In this document: one piece after another, positions 21,374 to 34,369 of the stretch | Numbering within the stretch: the stretch's first letter is position 1 | Layout: each line of letters opens with the position of its first letter | DNA from: Semisulcospira habei | Taxonomy: Eukaryota; Mollusca; Gastropoda; Semisulcospiridae | Length of the DNA: 64,000 nucleotides | Direction: 5' to 3' | Assembly (NCBI GenBank): GCA_036245525.1 | Contig: BTPG01000007.1 | Location: forward strand, 121,620,172-121,684,171 | Program-made: the position numbers and the translations under genes | The notes under the pieces: generated by a model | What the model was told of the DNA's origin: nothing | Databases searched by the model: none | Seen by the model: the letters and a program-made list of their open reading frames with translations, nothing else

Positions 21374-22649
21374 AGTTTACCATGGACGACGGACGGACGA
21401 CCAGAGGCCCAGAACATAAACTCACTTTTGCTTCGCACGCGAGCCAAAAAAATGAAGATGATCATAGAATCACTTACCAGTTTGTAATTGGGGGCATTCC
21501 GCTGCCGTCTATGCACCTCCTACCAGACGCACCCTCTATGGCAGAGGTTGGGCTATGATGCTGCAGCTGACTAATTTTGCCATGGGCCTTGGTCATGTGC
21601 CAGGAAGGGGCGTGCTTGTCCACTTCCATAGATCCCGATGGGTTTGGACGTCCTGCTGCCATCCGGCGCTGGGTGTGTGCGGAAAGTGCTGAGTGTGACC
21701 AAAACGGTGTTGCTGCAAACATCACATGTCAAATGCAACCATGTAAACCATTGACATTTTGAATCAGATATATACATAATTACTGCAGTACCCCCAGCCC
21801 CCTACAAACAATAACTGGTAATACAGTAAAAAGCGACACTTCAGTTGCACAATCCGAAAAAACTGTTCGTGGAAGTCTGTTCTTCGAATCGCGAGGCAGT
21901 TTTGCGTACGAGGATTGAAATCTGGCGCCATTTTTTAAAAAGTCATAGTGCATGCATGTGTCAAGTTACTTTTCGATCACAATCACACATGTCAGAAACA
22001 AAGCAACAAAATCGCATGACAGATTGACCTTGTAATGGTGTCATTGAACGAATTACTTTCATTGAAGAAGAACGCTTTTGTTAAAATCGTGGGGTTCTAT
22101 TATACTTTACTACAGAGCAGAAGACGCTGACCGACCCGCGGCGGTAGAAGACGCCTCAGTTTTCTGTACCAAACGGGTCAGTATTGGCTGACTGTGTAAT
22201 TGTATCGGATTGGGAGCATCTCTCAGTTAAATAACTGCACCGAACAAGTACATTTGGGCGTGCTCTTAACTAAGAAATATTGCATAAAACTGTACCTCTG
22301 CAAAGGGAAAAAATGGCCGCGGGGACGAAAGACGCTAGAAAGGGAAAGGGGAACAACTCAGTTCATCAGTGTCACTGCGCAGCTGACCAATCAGCGATCA
22401 TTCAAGTTGATCTCAAGACACTCGCATCCGTGTGAACACACAGGCCCAGTGCGTCGCAGAAACACAACATGAAGTAAATCTCGGAAAATGGGGACATTCT
22501 ATTTTGATATTTTTTCTGACTTTTGAATGAAAGATAATGCAGAAACAACCCTCAGAAAAAATGGGTGCCTGACTTGGTCACCCAGAATTTTACACACACC
22601 CATTTTCCATAAGGATGGTAAAGAAAGTCACCCATTTTAGCGGTTTCGT

Positions 22650-22651
<2 letters not shown>

Positions 22652-22741
<90 letters not shown>
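22652..22741 (+). repeat. (CA)n microsatellite at the edge of Crypton copy 1
   Basis: About 45 units. The inverted Crypton copy has a (GT)n at the matching edge. Confidence 0.9.
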
Positions 22742-22743
<2 letters not shown>

Positions 22744-23318
22744 CGACAATCATTTCCAGTCTGACAGAGGGAGGGGTGATGGAGGTGGGAGGGGGTGAAA
22801 GACCATTCAGTAAAAACCCCTATTTATTATTCTTTTGAACCGCTGAAAGACAGGAGCTCGTGTGTCTATGCCGCCTCCCCCCTCCCCTCGTCTCTCCCCC
22901 CCCCCCCTCCCCCATTCCAAAACCTCCCTAACCCCAACCCCAACCCCACCCCCAAACACCCCTCTATTCAATGCTTCTTGCCACAGGCACGGGATGATCG
23001 TTGATAACTGGTCACCTCTTAACACCAGTAGTAGTAAATAGCACCAAAGTATGTCACATTTGAGTGTCCAGCGTGCAGTCGAGTCGCGTTATTTTGATTG
23101 TCCTACACAAATCAACACGAATAGTTTACTTTTTAAAAAAAACATCAGTCTTAGAGACAAAGTTCTCTTTGATAAACTGCTTATTTGTATTCAATAGACA
23201 AAGAAAAAACGTTTAATAAAATCCAAAACAAAAATGTTCACTTAAAACAACGTTTCACAATGAAAACACCATACGGCACAGAAAAGCACAAGAAATAGCT
23301 TTCTTATTTTTTCGTTCT
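22742..23318. other. no recognised feature
   Basis: It contains a C-rich stretch (22870-22960). No coding or mobile signature was recognised. Confidence 0.4.
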
Positions 23319-23543
23319 TTAACCCATATCAGTATTGAGGCTAAAAGCTTTAAATTTGTACAGTGCCATATGCAAGCTACATTATAGTATTTACAGATAA
23401 GGATATAAACCAATGGCTTTAGTTCAAGGGTGGTGCCAGAATAGCTTGGCGCCTAGAGGTGCCCAGCTATTCTGGCACTACCCTTGAACTATTTTAGTCA
23501 AACGTATTTCACGCACTGGTGTATTCCGAATGATAAGGGTTAA
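23319..23543. mobile_element. palindromic MITE, family C (C2)
   Basis: TTAACCCATATCAGTATTGA at the left and CGAATGATAAGGGTTAA at the right. Arms include GGTGGTGCCAGAATAGCTTG and its complement. Confidence 0.85.
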
Positions 23544-23694
23544 ATCAGCTTGAGTAAAGAAAAAATGCTGGCGTAAAGCAACCCCAAAGCAGCACAGCAA
23601 GAATTGAGTGCAGACAGATCCACAAATTTCGTCCATGGCCGTATATATCACCTTTGGGTCAAACATGTAACTCATTACATCCTGACGGGCTGAC

Positions 23695-23894
23695 ATTTTT
23701 CAAATTTGCGCATTGCGCATCATATGAAGGCTACATTACAGATTAGGAGATAGATTGATAAACAATTTTAGTACAAGGGTGGTGCCAGAATAGCTTGGCG
23801 CCTCAGGCGCCAAGCTATGCTGGCACAACCCTTGAACTATCATACTCATACTCAAATTCATTTCAAGCAATAGTGTATGATGGAAATGGGTTAA
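23695..23894. mobile_element. palindromic MITE, family C (C3)
   Basis: The right end is ATGGGTTAA and the core is GGTGCCAGAATAGCTTGGCG. The left terminus has decayed. Confidence 0.7.
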
Positions 23895-24624
23895 CTGAAT
23901 CACCTAAATTGTACCTTTCAAACCGGTGGAACATTAGCATTGGTGTAACGGCATTGTGTATGTTGGGCCCAGGTCTGTGATTTTCGACAACACAGTTGTA
24001 GTAGCAATCGGCCGTAAACTTCAAAAGCACAGCTTAGCACGGAATTGGAGAGGTGATGAGTTACTGAAAGAGCAGGCGCTGGCACTGGGCACAGGCGCAT
24101 CTGACTTCAGTATGTTCAAACGTGGCTAACTTCTTGACTGACTGTTAGCACCGAAACCGACGCACAATGCGTTTTTAAAATCACTGTAAACTAAACTAAT
24201 TCAACGTCGAAGTCGATCCCCGGCTTAGAGCCGCAGATGTCGAAGGAACATTGATACACAGACCTGGGATGTTGGTTGCGAAATCGAGTCACCACCCACC
24301 GACCCCTGTAACACGGGTAGTAGGACTGCGTTTGTTGTAATTCGTACTACCCGGCGTTGTTACTACCCGTGTCAAGTCATTTACGCAGCTGACGATTGTC
24401 CTATGCCTGTGCATGGACACCGAGGTGGTTTCAGCAAGAAGCATAGATCGTCTTAAGGCCCCTCAGTTGGCAGTAGTGTGAAATAAATTTGAATTGTATT
24501 GTTTTTGCTTTGTGACTTGCATGCAACTACAGTCATACCTGTAGAAGGCCACCGCCTGAGGGACCGCTATACACAAGAAGTGGTTTGCCTTATGCAGGTG
24601 GTCTCCTACCACCGAGTCTTCTAA

Positions 24625-24804
24625 TTAACCCTTATCGTTCTGATAGTTCATGGGTGATGCCAGAATAGCTTGGCGCCTTAGAGCCAAGCTATTCTGGCAC
24701 CACCCTTGAACTAAAACAGTTGATCTATCTGCTAATCTGTAATGTAGCCTTCATAGGACAATAAGCAAATTTAACAATATCAGCCTCAGGATGTAATGGG
24801 CTAA
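24625..24804. mobile_element. palindromic MITE, family C (C4)
   Basis: TTAACCCTTATCGTTC at the left and ATGGGCTAA at the right. The left flank is shortened; the core is intact. Confidence 0.78.
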
Positions 24805-25077
24805 CGAAAAGGAGACCATGGCATCAACAATGAGTGGTCTGTTGAGACAGATGGTCGTCATGTACAGGTGGTCGCCTTCACAGGTTTGACTGTACTCTGA
24901 CGAAGCCGACACTGTGACATAGCCACAGTGATCACAAGCTGCTCAAGTCTCGGGTGCACTTCATAACTGCATACGCCATAAGCTGGCTGGCCCGTACGGA
25001 CACCACACTTAAACACCCGGAAGTTTTTCTCAACGCTAAAATCAAACCGAAATTAGTTGCACGCTAAACTTACTTAC

Positions 25078-25251
25078 TTACTTACGCCTGTCACCCCTAC
25101 CCGGGTATAAGCCGTCGACGAGAGACCTCCAGCAACTCCTGTCCTGTGCTTCTCCTTCGATTCTACTCCAGGTGGTTCCCAGTCTCTTGATGTCTGCTTG
25201 GAGGTCTCGACGCCAGGAGTTTCTCGGCCTACCTCTTTTCCTCTTTCCCTA
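25078..25251 (-). mobile_element. LINE 3'-end fragment
   Basis: The minus strand encodes GKRGRPRNSWRRDLQADIKR, then WSRIEGEAQDRSCWRSLVDG and a stop. This is the very C-terminus commonly found in non-LTR retrotransposon polyproteins. It is followed by a (TAAG)n tail at 25067-25085. Only about 55 codons remain; the rest was lost by 5' truncation. Confidence 0.7.
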
Positions 25252-25872
25252 TAGCCTATTATTTTCTTTAGCCTATGCTTTTATTGCTTCGGTGATTGAC
25301 GAGCTGCTCATTAATTAGGGGCGGCGGTGCAGCTCGTTGTGCTAACAGGTTTGGCTAATTGCTGCTGAGTACTTATGACATTTGTTTTGCAGGTTCAGTT
25401 GTACTGACATCGTCAGCCTCTGCATTCATCTCCCCGTGCACAAGAATGAAGACCAGCGCCGCGTCTTGAGACTTTGGACTAGTAAGCAAACAATAAAAAC
25501 GCTTTCTTTGATGGCTCAATGGCAACCAAACAGATTTTAACTAAGGTAGTTGATTGTTTGTACACCCAAGTGCGCCGGTGAACTTGTCAAAGTACGACAT
25601 GATCGAATGTCCTTCTGTGCCATTTACATTGTTCTCGTGGTTGTCGGTGGTAACGCAGAAAGTCACGGACAACATTTTGTATACACAGCAGTGGAAGGAC
25701 ATCTTATACTGTATGGCATGGTCTTTGGTTTAAGATTCTGCCCAACGCCTCTCACAGCTTTCAGTTTTATCAGTGGATGCCTGCTTACGACTGTCACGAC
25801 GTGATGTGATTTGTACGGGCATAGACGCAGCTTCAGGCAGGACGGAGACCTTCTGGCCAATCAGTGTGCACA
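25252..25872. other. region upstream of the signal-peptide exon
   Basis: This should include the promoter and 5' untranslated region of the gene starting at 25873, if that gene is real. No clear core promoter element was identified. Confidence 0.35.
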
Positions 25873-26054
25873 ATGGTTCAGCCCTGGCATGTGAACCTTT
25901 CGGCGCGTATCATACTATGCCTACTTTTGGCGGGTTCGACAGCCTCCGCCGCCGGTAGCAAGCAGCAGGAGCCAAGCATTGAAACGAAACGTGATGCGAC
26001 GGAGCTTCAGACTGTCCGCTGTGACCGTCACCTTGCCGGTGTAGACTTCAGTCG
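25873..26054 (+). CDS. candidate first exon with signal peptide
   Basis: The ATG is followed by MVQPWHVNLSARIILCLLL and a small-residue stretch ending in ASAAG, a good signal peptide. About 30 further residues follow, containing LQTVRCDRHLAGVDFSR. The exon stops at the donor CG|GTAAGA after 182 nt, in phase 2. The single Cys near the end could be the first Cys of an Ig-like fold. It phase-matches the large exons at 39311 and 49805, both on the same strand. A 13-kb intron full of transposons would separate them. The link is inference; the exon could belong to another gene. Confidence 0.5.
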
Positions 26055-26245
26055 GTAAGAACCGTCTTGTCGCAGTCAATACGCAAATTGATTATGATGA
26101 TGATGCCCAATTTGTTCGCGCTTATAGCCAGTCACAAAAAGTCTGAGGGATAAAAAATTGACATCAAGGTATAAGGCAACGTGTACCCTCAAGTTCAACA
26201 AAACTGATCAGTAAAGTGTGTGACTGCAGAATGTTATTAGATTCA

Positions 26246-26457
26246 TTAACCCATTCAGCCTGACGCACTACAACAGGAGATGGGTCGACCATGATAATTC
26301 AAGGGTAGTGCCAGATTAGCTTGGCGCCTGTCGGCGCCAAGCTAATCTGGCACTACCCTTTAATTATCAACTTGATCCATCTCTTGCAACAGGTGCATAG
26401 TCGTTAGATGACGCCTCAAAAATTCGGGAAAGACGTGAGTCGGGCTGAATGAGTTAA
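26246..26457. mobile_element. palindromic MITE, family B (B5)
   Basis: A full copy between two TTAA sites with TTAACCCATTCAGCC at the left and CGGGCTGAATGAGTTAA at the right. Confidence 0.85.
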
Positions 26458-26490
26458 CAAAAATCATTTTCCCAAAATGTACAAGTGAGA

Positions 26491-26703
26491 TTAACTCGTT
26501 CAGTGCCCAGAAAATTTGAACACCACCCAACTGCAAGACGTATAGATCCTCATGAGGATTTATGCCTCTTGATGACACGCCACTTCAAATCCATGTTCCT
26601 GGGGCAGCTAGCTTTGTTTTTGTTGTTTGATTGTGTGTGTGTGGTTTTTTTTAGCGAAGAAACTGTAAAAACACAGTCTGCTACAGCTGGCAACGAACAG
26701 GTT
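26491..26703 (+). mobile_element. palindromic MITE, family D (D6)
   Basis: TTAACTCGTTCAGTGCCCAG at the left. The hairpin tip is shortened to ATCCTCATGAGGAT. The right target (TTAG) is shared with F3. Confidence 0.7.
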
Positions 26704-26783
26704 AGCTCTTTCGAGACGTGCCGCATCCGGATTCGCGGCGTAAAGCCGCGAATCCGGATGGCGCACGTCTCGAAAGAGTAAAT
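26700..26783. mobile_element. palindromic MITE, family F (F3)
   Basis: The arms CTCTTTCGAGACGTGCCGCA and complement have tip GCGGCGTAAAGCCGC. The ends are decayed to TTAG and GTAA. Confidence 0.78.
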
Positions 26784-27069
26784 TGCTTCTTGTAAGAAAT
26801 TGGGGGGGGGGGGAGAAGGGAATGGGCATATGGGAGATATTGCGTGATTGGTGTTTTTTCGGTCCTTGCGCTACGTGATTGCAATTTTTCAATCTCTTCT
26901 ATTTATTGAAGAGACTTTTTAAGACGGGTCGCGGTGGTCCGAATTCAACAGCATGCCCATGACGACATGGGGCAAATCTAAAAATCTGTAAACTAAAGTA
27001 ACCAGATAAAATTATGTCATGCGTAGTTACGCTAACCTCGCTGCTGAACGCACTTTTGGCTCGAAGCGC

Positions 27070-27247
<178 letters not shown>

Positions 27248-28023
27248 CACAAAACCCCTAAGATGGGTGACTTTCTTGCATTATCTTTCATTCAAAAGTC
27301 AGAAAAAAATATCAAAATAGGATGTCCCATTTTCGCAGATTGACCTCATGTTGTGTGTTTGAAATGCACTGGGCCTGTGTGTTTACCATGTCTCTATGGA
27401 TCAACTTGATACCTGATTGGTCGGCTGCTCAGTGACATGAACTGAGTTGTTTCCCCTTCTATTGTCTCTCGCCCCGCCAACCGTTGTTCCATCTGCAGGT
27501 ACGATTGATTTTATGCAATATTTCTTAGTTAAGAGCACGCCCAAGTGTACTTTTTCAGCGCAGTTATTTAACTGAGATGCTCCCAATCCGATAAATTGCA
27601 CAGTAGTCTATATAGACCCGTTTGGCTGAGAAAACTGAGACGTCTGCTACGACCGGCGTCTGCTGCTCAGTCAGTCTTCTAGTAACAGAAAATAGAACCC
27701 CACGATTTTAACAAAAGCTTTCTTCTTCAATCAAAGGAATTCATTCAAAAACACCATTACAAGGTCAATCTGTCACGCGATTGTGCGACTGTGTTGCTTT
27801 TTTCCTGACATGTGTGATTGTGATCGAAAAGTAACTTGACACATGCATGTGCACACTATAAACAAAATGGCGACAGATTACAGTGTGTATTTCAATCCTC
27901 GTACGCAAAACTACCTCGCGATTCGAAGAACAGACTTCCATGAACAGGTTTTTTGGACTGTGCAACTGAAGTGTCGCTTTTTACTGTATTACCAGTTATT
28001 TTTCGTAGGGGGCAGGGGGTACT

Positions 28024-28184
28024 TAAATGTTTAGGGCTTAACGTCTTTTGTCCACCACGAGGGTGATTTCAAAGACGGGGACAACAAAAAAGGGTCTGAG
28101 CAAATTTTGACCCAAGCTGGATTCGAACCCGGGACCTTTTGGTCTGGAGGCAAACGCTTTTACCACCGAGCCACCCAGCTCCCC
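28024..28184 (-). mobile_element. tRNA-derived SINE, type 2
   Basis: On the minus strand the head has an A box TGGCTCGGTGG (28163-28173) and a B box GGTTCGAATCC (28119-28129), then a body with GTCAAAATTTGCTCAGACCC and GGTGGACAAAAGACGTTAAG. A 15-bp near-perfect duplication flanks it (28009-28023 and 28185-28199). The homologous place in Crypton copy 1 (about 21800) is empty. Confidence 0.85.
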
Positions 28185-28229
28185 GGGGCAAGGGGTACTG
28201 CAGTAATTATGTATATATCTGATCCAAAA

Positions 28230-28538
28230 TGTCAACGGTTTACAATGGTTGCATTTGACATGTTTGCATTGCAGCACTGTTTAAAAGTGTTTTGGCCGCG
28301 CTCAGCACTTTCTGCACACACCCAGCGCCAGATGGCACACACCCAGCGCCAGTTGGCAGCAGGATGTCCAAACCCATCGGGATCTATTGAAGTGGACAAG
28401 CACGCCCCTTCGTGGCACATGACCAAGGCCCATGGCAAAATTAGTCAGCTGCAGCATGATGGGCCAGCCTCTGCCGCAGAGGGTGCGTCTGGTAGGAGGG
28501 TGCATAGACGGCAGCGGAATGCCCCCAATTACAAACTG
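28230..28538 (+). pseudogene. Crypton-like gene, upstream exon, copy 2
   Basis: The frame runs through SALSAHTQRQ, a repeated HTQRQ segment, CPNPSGSIEVDKHAPSWHM and SGRRVHRRQRNAPNYKL, then meets GTAAGT. It joins in frame to the exon at 28971. Much of it is shared with the inverted copy, supporting a real exon. Its 5' limit is not clear. I recognise no domain in it. Confidence 0.5.
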
Positions 28539-28970
28539 GTAAGTGATTCTATGATCATCTTCATTTTATTGGCTCGCGTGCGAAGCAAAAGTGAGTTTAT
28601 GTTCTGGGCCACTGGTCGTCCGTCCGTCGTCCATGGTAAACGTTAACAGTGGCATTTTCTTGGAGACTATTCAAGCCACATTCTTCAAACTTGGCCCAAG
28701 GATAATTTGTGGCAAGACCTTTGTAAACATACCAATTTGAGTGAGCTCTCTCAAAGGGTCACGCGGGGTTAACAGATGTGTGAAAACTGCTTACATTTTC
28801 AGAAAACATGGATTTTGCTGCTGCAGAAGCCAGCCCTCGTCACCGAGGTCACACATATGTAAATCGGTCATACACGGGATTACTCGTTATATTCTTGTGC
28901 AAGGCCCCTTAAACCAAAATTGGGCTGTTTCTGTCATAATGCAGCTTTTTTTTTCTCTTTCCTTTTCCAG

Positions 28971-31388
28971 TTGGCAAATGGAGCCTGGGATGAACCTGAG
29001 ACTGAGAGTGCAAGCGCATCGCAATACAAGGACAGTGATGATGAGGAGTTTGTTCCTGGCTCGAGCTCACAGGATTCAGACGGTGTGTCGCCATCAAACT
29101 CTGGGGTCTCTGACACAGACAGTATTGTATTGAATATGTTAAATATGTTAGATTTCAAAGTGGCTGGTTCAGGGTGGGCAGGTGTCAGTGAAGCAAGTAC
29201 CAGTAAGGTGCAGTGTGCGTTAGGGGGTGAATTAGGGGGTGGCAATGACAATGTGGATAGGCAGAAGGAACACGACGTTGGGGGTGGGGAAAGAGCGCTT
29301 ACCGAAGAAGCGGGTGTGCACATGTCACAGAGAGGGAAAGGAAAGTACAAATGGGACAAGAAACATGCATGCAAATTGTGTGGCAAGCTTGTCTTGAAAA
29401 TGAGCACGCACTCACAAGATGTCCATGCAGATGAGGCAGACGTTGCTAAAATTTTGGTGATGAAAAAAGGGACTAAGCAGAGACGTCAAGCATGGATCAG
29501 ACTACAAGATGAGGGTAATTACATGCATAACGTTGCCGTCCTTGAAAAGAAATCAGGATGTTTGATTCCTAAGTATCGCATTAAAACTAGTAAGGTAGAC
29601 GACCTTCTCGCCTGTAGCCATTGCAAAGGGCTCTATCAAAAAAAAAGCTGATCTCTGTACACTCAAAACGTTGCTGTCAGAAACCAGGAGGGTTTCAGTT
29701 TGCTAAGAGAGGTGAGGCGGCACGATGTGGGAGGCTAATGATTCCAATACCCTTAGACATTGACTTTTCCTTTTATCATAAGGTTTTAGCCAGACAGAGA
29801 GATGATGAGATAAGCCGTCTCATCAAAACTGACCAGTTGCTTCTTGAGTATGGAAAGAGATTATTTGACCGCAGGGACATTGAAGAACACACGGCTGGGC
29901 AAATCAGCTCCAGGATGCGGGAGTTAGGGAGACTATTAAAGATTCTTAGAGTGAGGTCAGAAATGAAAATCGCAAGTTTAAATGCTGTGATCAATTCAGC
30001 TAGCTTTGATCATGTTGTACTGGCTGTAAAAGAGCTAGCAGAATTTGATGAGGACACACATCAGTTAAAAAAAGGCAATCTCACAATGCGCATAGGCCAT
30101 GCTTTGAAAAAATGTTCACAGATCAAACAGTCGCAGGCATCAAAACAGCTTGGGCATGGTTCAGACGACAGGTGGCGACAGGAGCTCTCTGAGGTGCAGC
30201 AGTTTGACTCTGTCTTCACCAGGGACTGGTACAATTGTGTGTCAGCTACAGCAGCCCAGTCAGTCGGGAAAATGACCAAGCTGATCCCATCATGTGAAGA
30301 TGTGAGGAAGGTCCAACAGCTTGTTGAGACAAGGATGGTTTCGGAAGATTATCACAGTGGTTAAAGCAACTCTTTGCTCTGTATCACTTTTCAACCGAAA
30401 ACGAGGGGGAGAAGTTTAGAGAATGAAGGTATCAGACTTCCAGAATGCTAAGATTGGATCGATCACCAATCAAGATATCTTGAAAGGTCTCACAGAGGTT
30501 GAGAAGAAAATGGTGAATCATTTTCAGCGAGTGGAAATCAGAGGCAAGTTTAATAGGAGTGTTCCCATTTTGCTGACAAAGAAGATGATGACAACTGTGG
30601 ACAGAATCCTTCAAATGAGGCAATCAGTGCCAGCTCTCGCTGGTTCCCAGTACATCTTTGCCACACCTTCTGGTCAGAGGCCTTACAGAGGCCATGATGT
30701 TCTGAAGGAACATGCGCTACAAGCACAAGTGTCAAACCCAGCCATGTTCACATTTACTCAGTTATGGAAGCAGGTTGCAACTTTGGCTCAGTCCATGGCC
30801 ATCTCGGAGTTAGACCAGGATCAGCTGGCAGACTTCCTTGGTCATGATATTCGGATACATCGCCACATCTACCGCCAAACTCAAGACGTCCTTCGAAAGG
30901 CAAAAGTGGCAAAGATTCTTCTGTCAGTTAACAATGGGATGACAGATTTTGAGAGTTGCATTAGAGCTTAACTGGGCGATGATGAAGAGATTGACTTTGA
31001 CAATGAAGACACATCAGAAACTCGCAGAGAGGTCTCGGGGGAAACAGCACCTGTGAATGAAGCAAGTAGCAAGTCAACAACACAGGAATCAATGAGCATG
31101 ACAGAGAAAAGACGTCCAGAGCCTGATGACAATCTAGATAGTTTTGATGATGACAGTACTGCGTCAGCTCCTGTTCAAAAGAAAGCTAGATTTACAAGGA
31201 AACCATGGGGGAAAGCTGAAAAGAAAGCTGTTCAAACTCGTTTCAAGACACACCTCGTCATGAACAAACTTCCTGAAAAGGCCGAGATACAGCAGGCAAT
31301 CGCAGAAGAGCCGGCACTTAGACATAGGCACTGGACAAACATTAAAGATTACATCCGCAACAGACTGAAAAAGTTACAAAAGAAATGA
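28971..31388 (+). pseudogene. Crypton-like tyrosine recombinase with zinc fingers and Myb-like tail, copy 2
   Basis: The encoded order is an acidic Ser-rich region, a C2H2-type finger (C-x2-C-x9-H-x4-H, 29370-29426), a C2HC-type finger (C-x2-C-x11-H-x3-C, from 29613, seen whole in copy 1), a helical domain, then a tyrosine recombinase-like domain. The box I Arg is in NRKRGGEV (30402). LADFLGHDIRIHRHIYR (His 30843, Tyr 30870) fits the box II/Tyr region of Crypton-type recombinases. The C-terminal RKPWGKAEKKAV ... HRHWTNIKDYIRNRL resembles a Myb/SANT fold. Defects are a frameshift in an A-run near 29640, a second near 30352 that restores the frame, TAG at 30417 (CAG in copy 1) and TAA at 30969. 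LWKQVATLAQ has Trp (30765) where relatives I know of have Arg. It is a dead copy. Confidence 0.7.
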
Positions 31389-31423
31389 ATTGAGATTCTC
31401 CGACACTCGCGTCATTTTCGTTT

Positions 31424-32536
<1,113 letters not shown>

Positions 32537-32540
32537 TATA

Positions 32541-33260
32541 CAGATTTATTACAAGAGTGTTAATTATTATTGGGTTAGTTTCAGCATGTATAGCTTGTTT
32601 TTATCTGATGGACACCTGGATCATTTTGTATACTGTATAATTGCAAAAGGAAACAGCTGGCTGGGGACGAAAGACAATAAAAAGATAAGAAAACCATTGA
32701 CAACGTAAAGATTTATTACCGGAGTGTTATTATGGGGTTGGTCCGCCTGGATCATTTTGTATACTGTATAAAATTTAAAACTTTGAAAATGGAACTGCAG
32801 ATGGAACAACGTTAGGGACGAGAGACAATAATAAGGGGTAAGAAAACCATTGTCAACATAAAGATTTATTACAAGAGTGCTACTATGGGGTTGGTCCGCC
32901 TGGATCATTTTGTATACTGTATATAACATTTAAAACTTTGAAAATGGAACTGCAAATGGAACAATGGTTGGGGACGAGAGACAATAATAAGGTGTAAGAA
33001 AACCATTGTCAACATAAAGATTTATTACAAGAGTGCTACTATGGGGTTGGTCCGCCTGGATCATTTTGTATACTGTATAATATTTAAAACTCTGCAAATG
33101 AAACAGCAGTTGGGGACGAAAGACAATAATAAGATAAAAAAAGAAACAAACATTGTCAACATAAAGACTTATTACAAGAACGTTATTATTTGGTTGTTTT
33201 CAGCGTGTATAGCTCTGTTTTTATCTGATGTACACCTTGATTATTTTGTATGCTGTGTAA
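32541..33260 (+). repeat. ~150-bp minisatellite (unit 1)
   Basis: About five monomers share GGTCCGCCTGGATCATTTTG, TATACTGTATAA, GACAATAATAAG and AAGATTTATTACAAGAGTG, spaced about 150 bp apart. A single diverged monomer recurs at 34170-34300. Confidence 0.85.
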
Positions 33261-33483
33261 CATTAACCTCACTTTGCAACTAAACAGTGGCCCCCACCCG
33301 GGTCTGCCCTGGGGGACTTGGGTGGGGTGAACTACGTTTTAATTCCTAGGGTCAACCTGGTCAGCCCCAAAGGGGGGGGGGGGGGAGGGGGGGGTCCTCT
33401 CAATTCTGAGGCATGTGTTTCTGTCTACCCTTAGTCAATTAACTTGTATTTTTCTTTTTTAAGCTCTCCCTACTTTCTGCGCT

Positions 33484-33815
33484 GCCTGTATCTCTTGAAA
33501 AGAAGTACCCAATGGAGAAAGAAACACTCTTAGAAAAGACGGTTACAACACAATTTATTAATATTTCGGGTAAATCCGCTTTTTCAAAATAGACAAACGA
33601 ACAGAGATATCAGTCTCTACTTATCTTCATTCGCAGAAGGAATGGGGCACATTCCTTCTGTGAACAAAGATAAGTAGTGACTGGTCTCTCTGTTTGTTTG
33701 TTTGTCTGTTTTTACAAGGCGGATTTACCCGAAATATAATAAATTGTGTTGTAACCGTCTTTTCTAAGAGTGTTTCTTTCTCCGTTGGGTACTTCTTTTC
33801 AAGAGATACAGGCAG
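33484..33815. repeat. long inverted repeat (unit 1)
   Basis: The left arm, starting CTGTATCTCTTGAAAAGAAG, pairs with the right arm ending CTTTTCAAGAGATACAG. Arms are about 150 bp. A third partial arm follows at 33816-33890. It could form a large foldback. Confidence 0.8.
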
Positions 33816-34369
33816 ATAAATTGTGTTGTAACAGTCTTTTCTAAGCATGTTTCTTTCTCCGTTGGGCACTTCTTTGCATTTTACATGATTGGCAGTCACC
33901 TTTTGGGTCTGAATAATTTTATTTTTTTATTTATTTATTTATTTTTTTTTTTTGGGGGGGGGTTCGGGGGGGGGGAGGTGGATAGGGGGTGGGGGTGGTG
34001 GTGGTGTATCTCTCTTGATTTTGGATGTGTGTTGCTAAATAGTCTTAGGTTTATTTAGCGTATTAGACCGGCTGGCGACATACGTTCATTATTTTATTTT
34101 TTTTTTCTTTTCCCTTCATTATCAGTGCTGGCACGTCCTGAAAAAGTCGGGACGTTCAGCAATGTACAACCAATCGGGACGAAAGACAATAATAAGATAA
34201 GAAAACCAAAAAAAGATTTATTACAAGAGTGTTATTATTTCAGTGTGTATAGCTTGTTTTTATCTGATGTACGCCTGGATCATTTTGGAACTGTCTGTAA
34301 CTTTTTTTTTGTTATGAAAAGTACATTTTGCATACTGTGCATTGTTTCTAAAGTCACAGGAAGCATAAA

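Larger units (their letters stand above)
15047..22741 (-). mobile_element. Crypton-like tyrosine-recombinase element, copy 1 (decayed, interrupted)
   Basis: This is the inverted relative of the element at 27240-31390. It starts beside a (CA)n tract at the right and is cut off at 15046 in the middle of the recombinase domain, after GGCCATGATGTTCTGAAG. Two LINEs (16441-18142 and 18804-21226) and a MITE are nested in it. The upstream exon (about 21725-21478, donor CTG|GTAAGT) has a 1-base deletion near its end. The intron acceptor is CCGG instead of the CCAG of copy 2, so splicing would fail. Confidence 0.65.

Noticed and set aside
24299..24375. Imperfect hairpin with ACACGGGTAGTA and TACTACCCGTGT
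   Set aside because: Only 12-bp arms pair well and the rest is mismatched; too weak to list as an element.
25550..25804. 84-codon frame just upstream of the signal-peptide exon
   Set aside because: It overlaps no conserved motif and ends before the exon. It may be 5' untranslated sequence; coding could not be supported.
28119..28184. Second tRNA-like sequence on the minus strand
   Set aside because: Same reasoning: it is the head of a SINE with a 15-bp target duplication, and a nearly identical copy lies at 56.4 kb.
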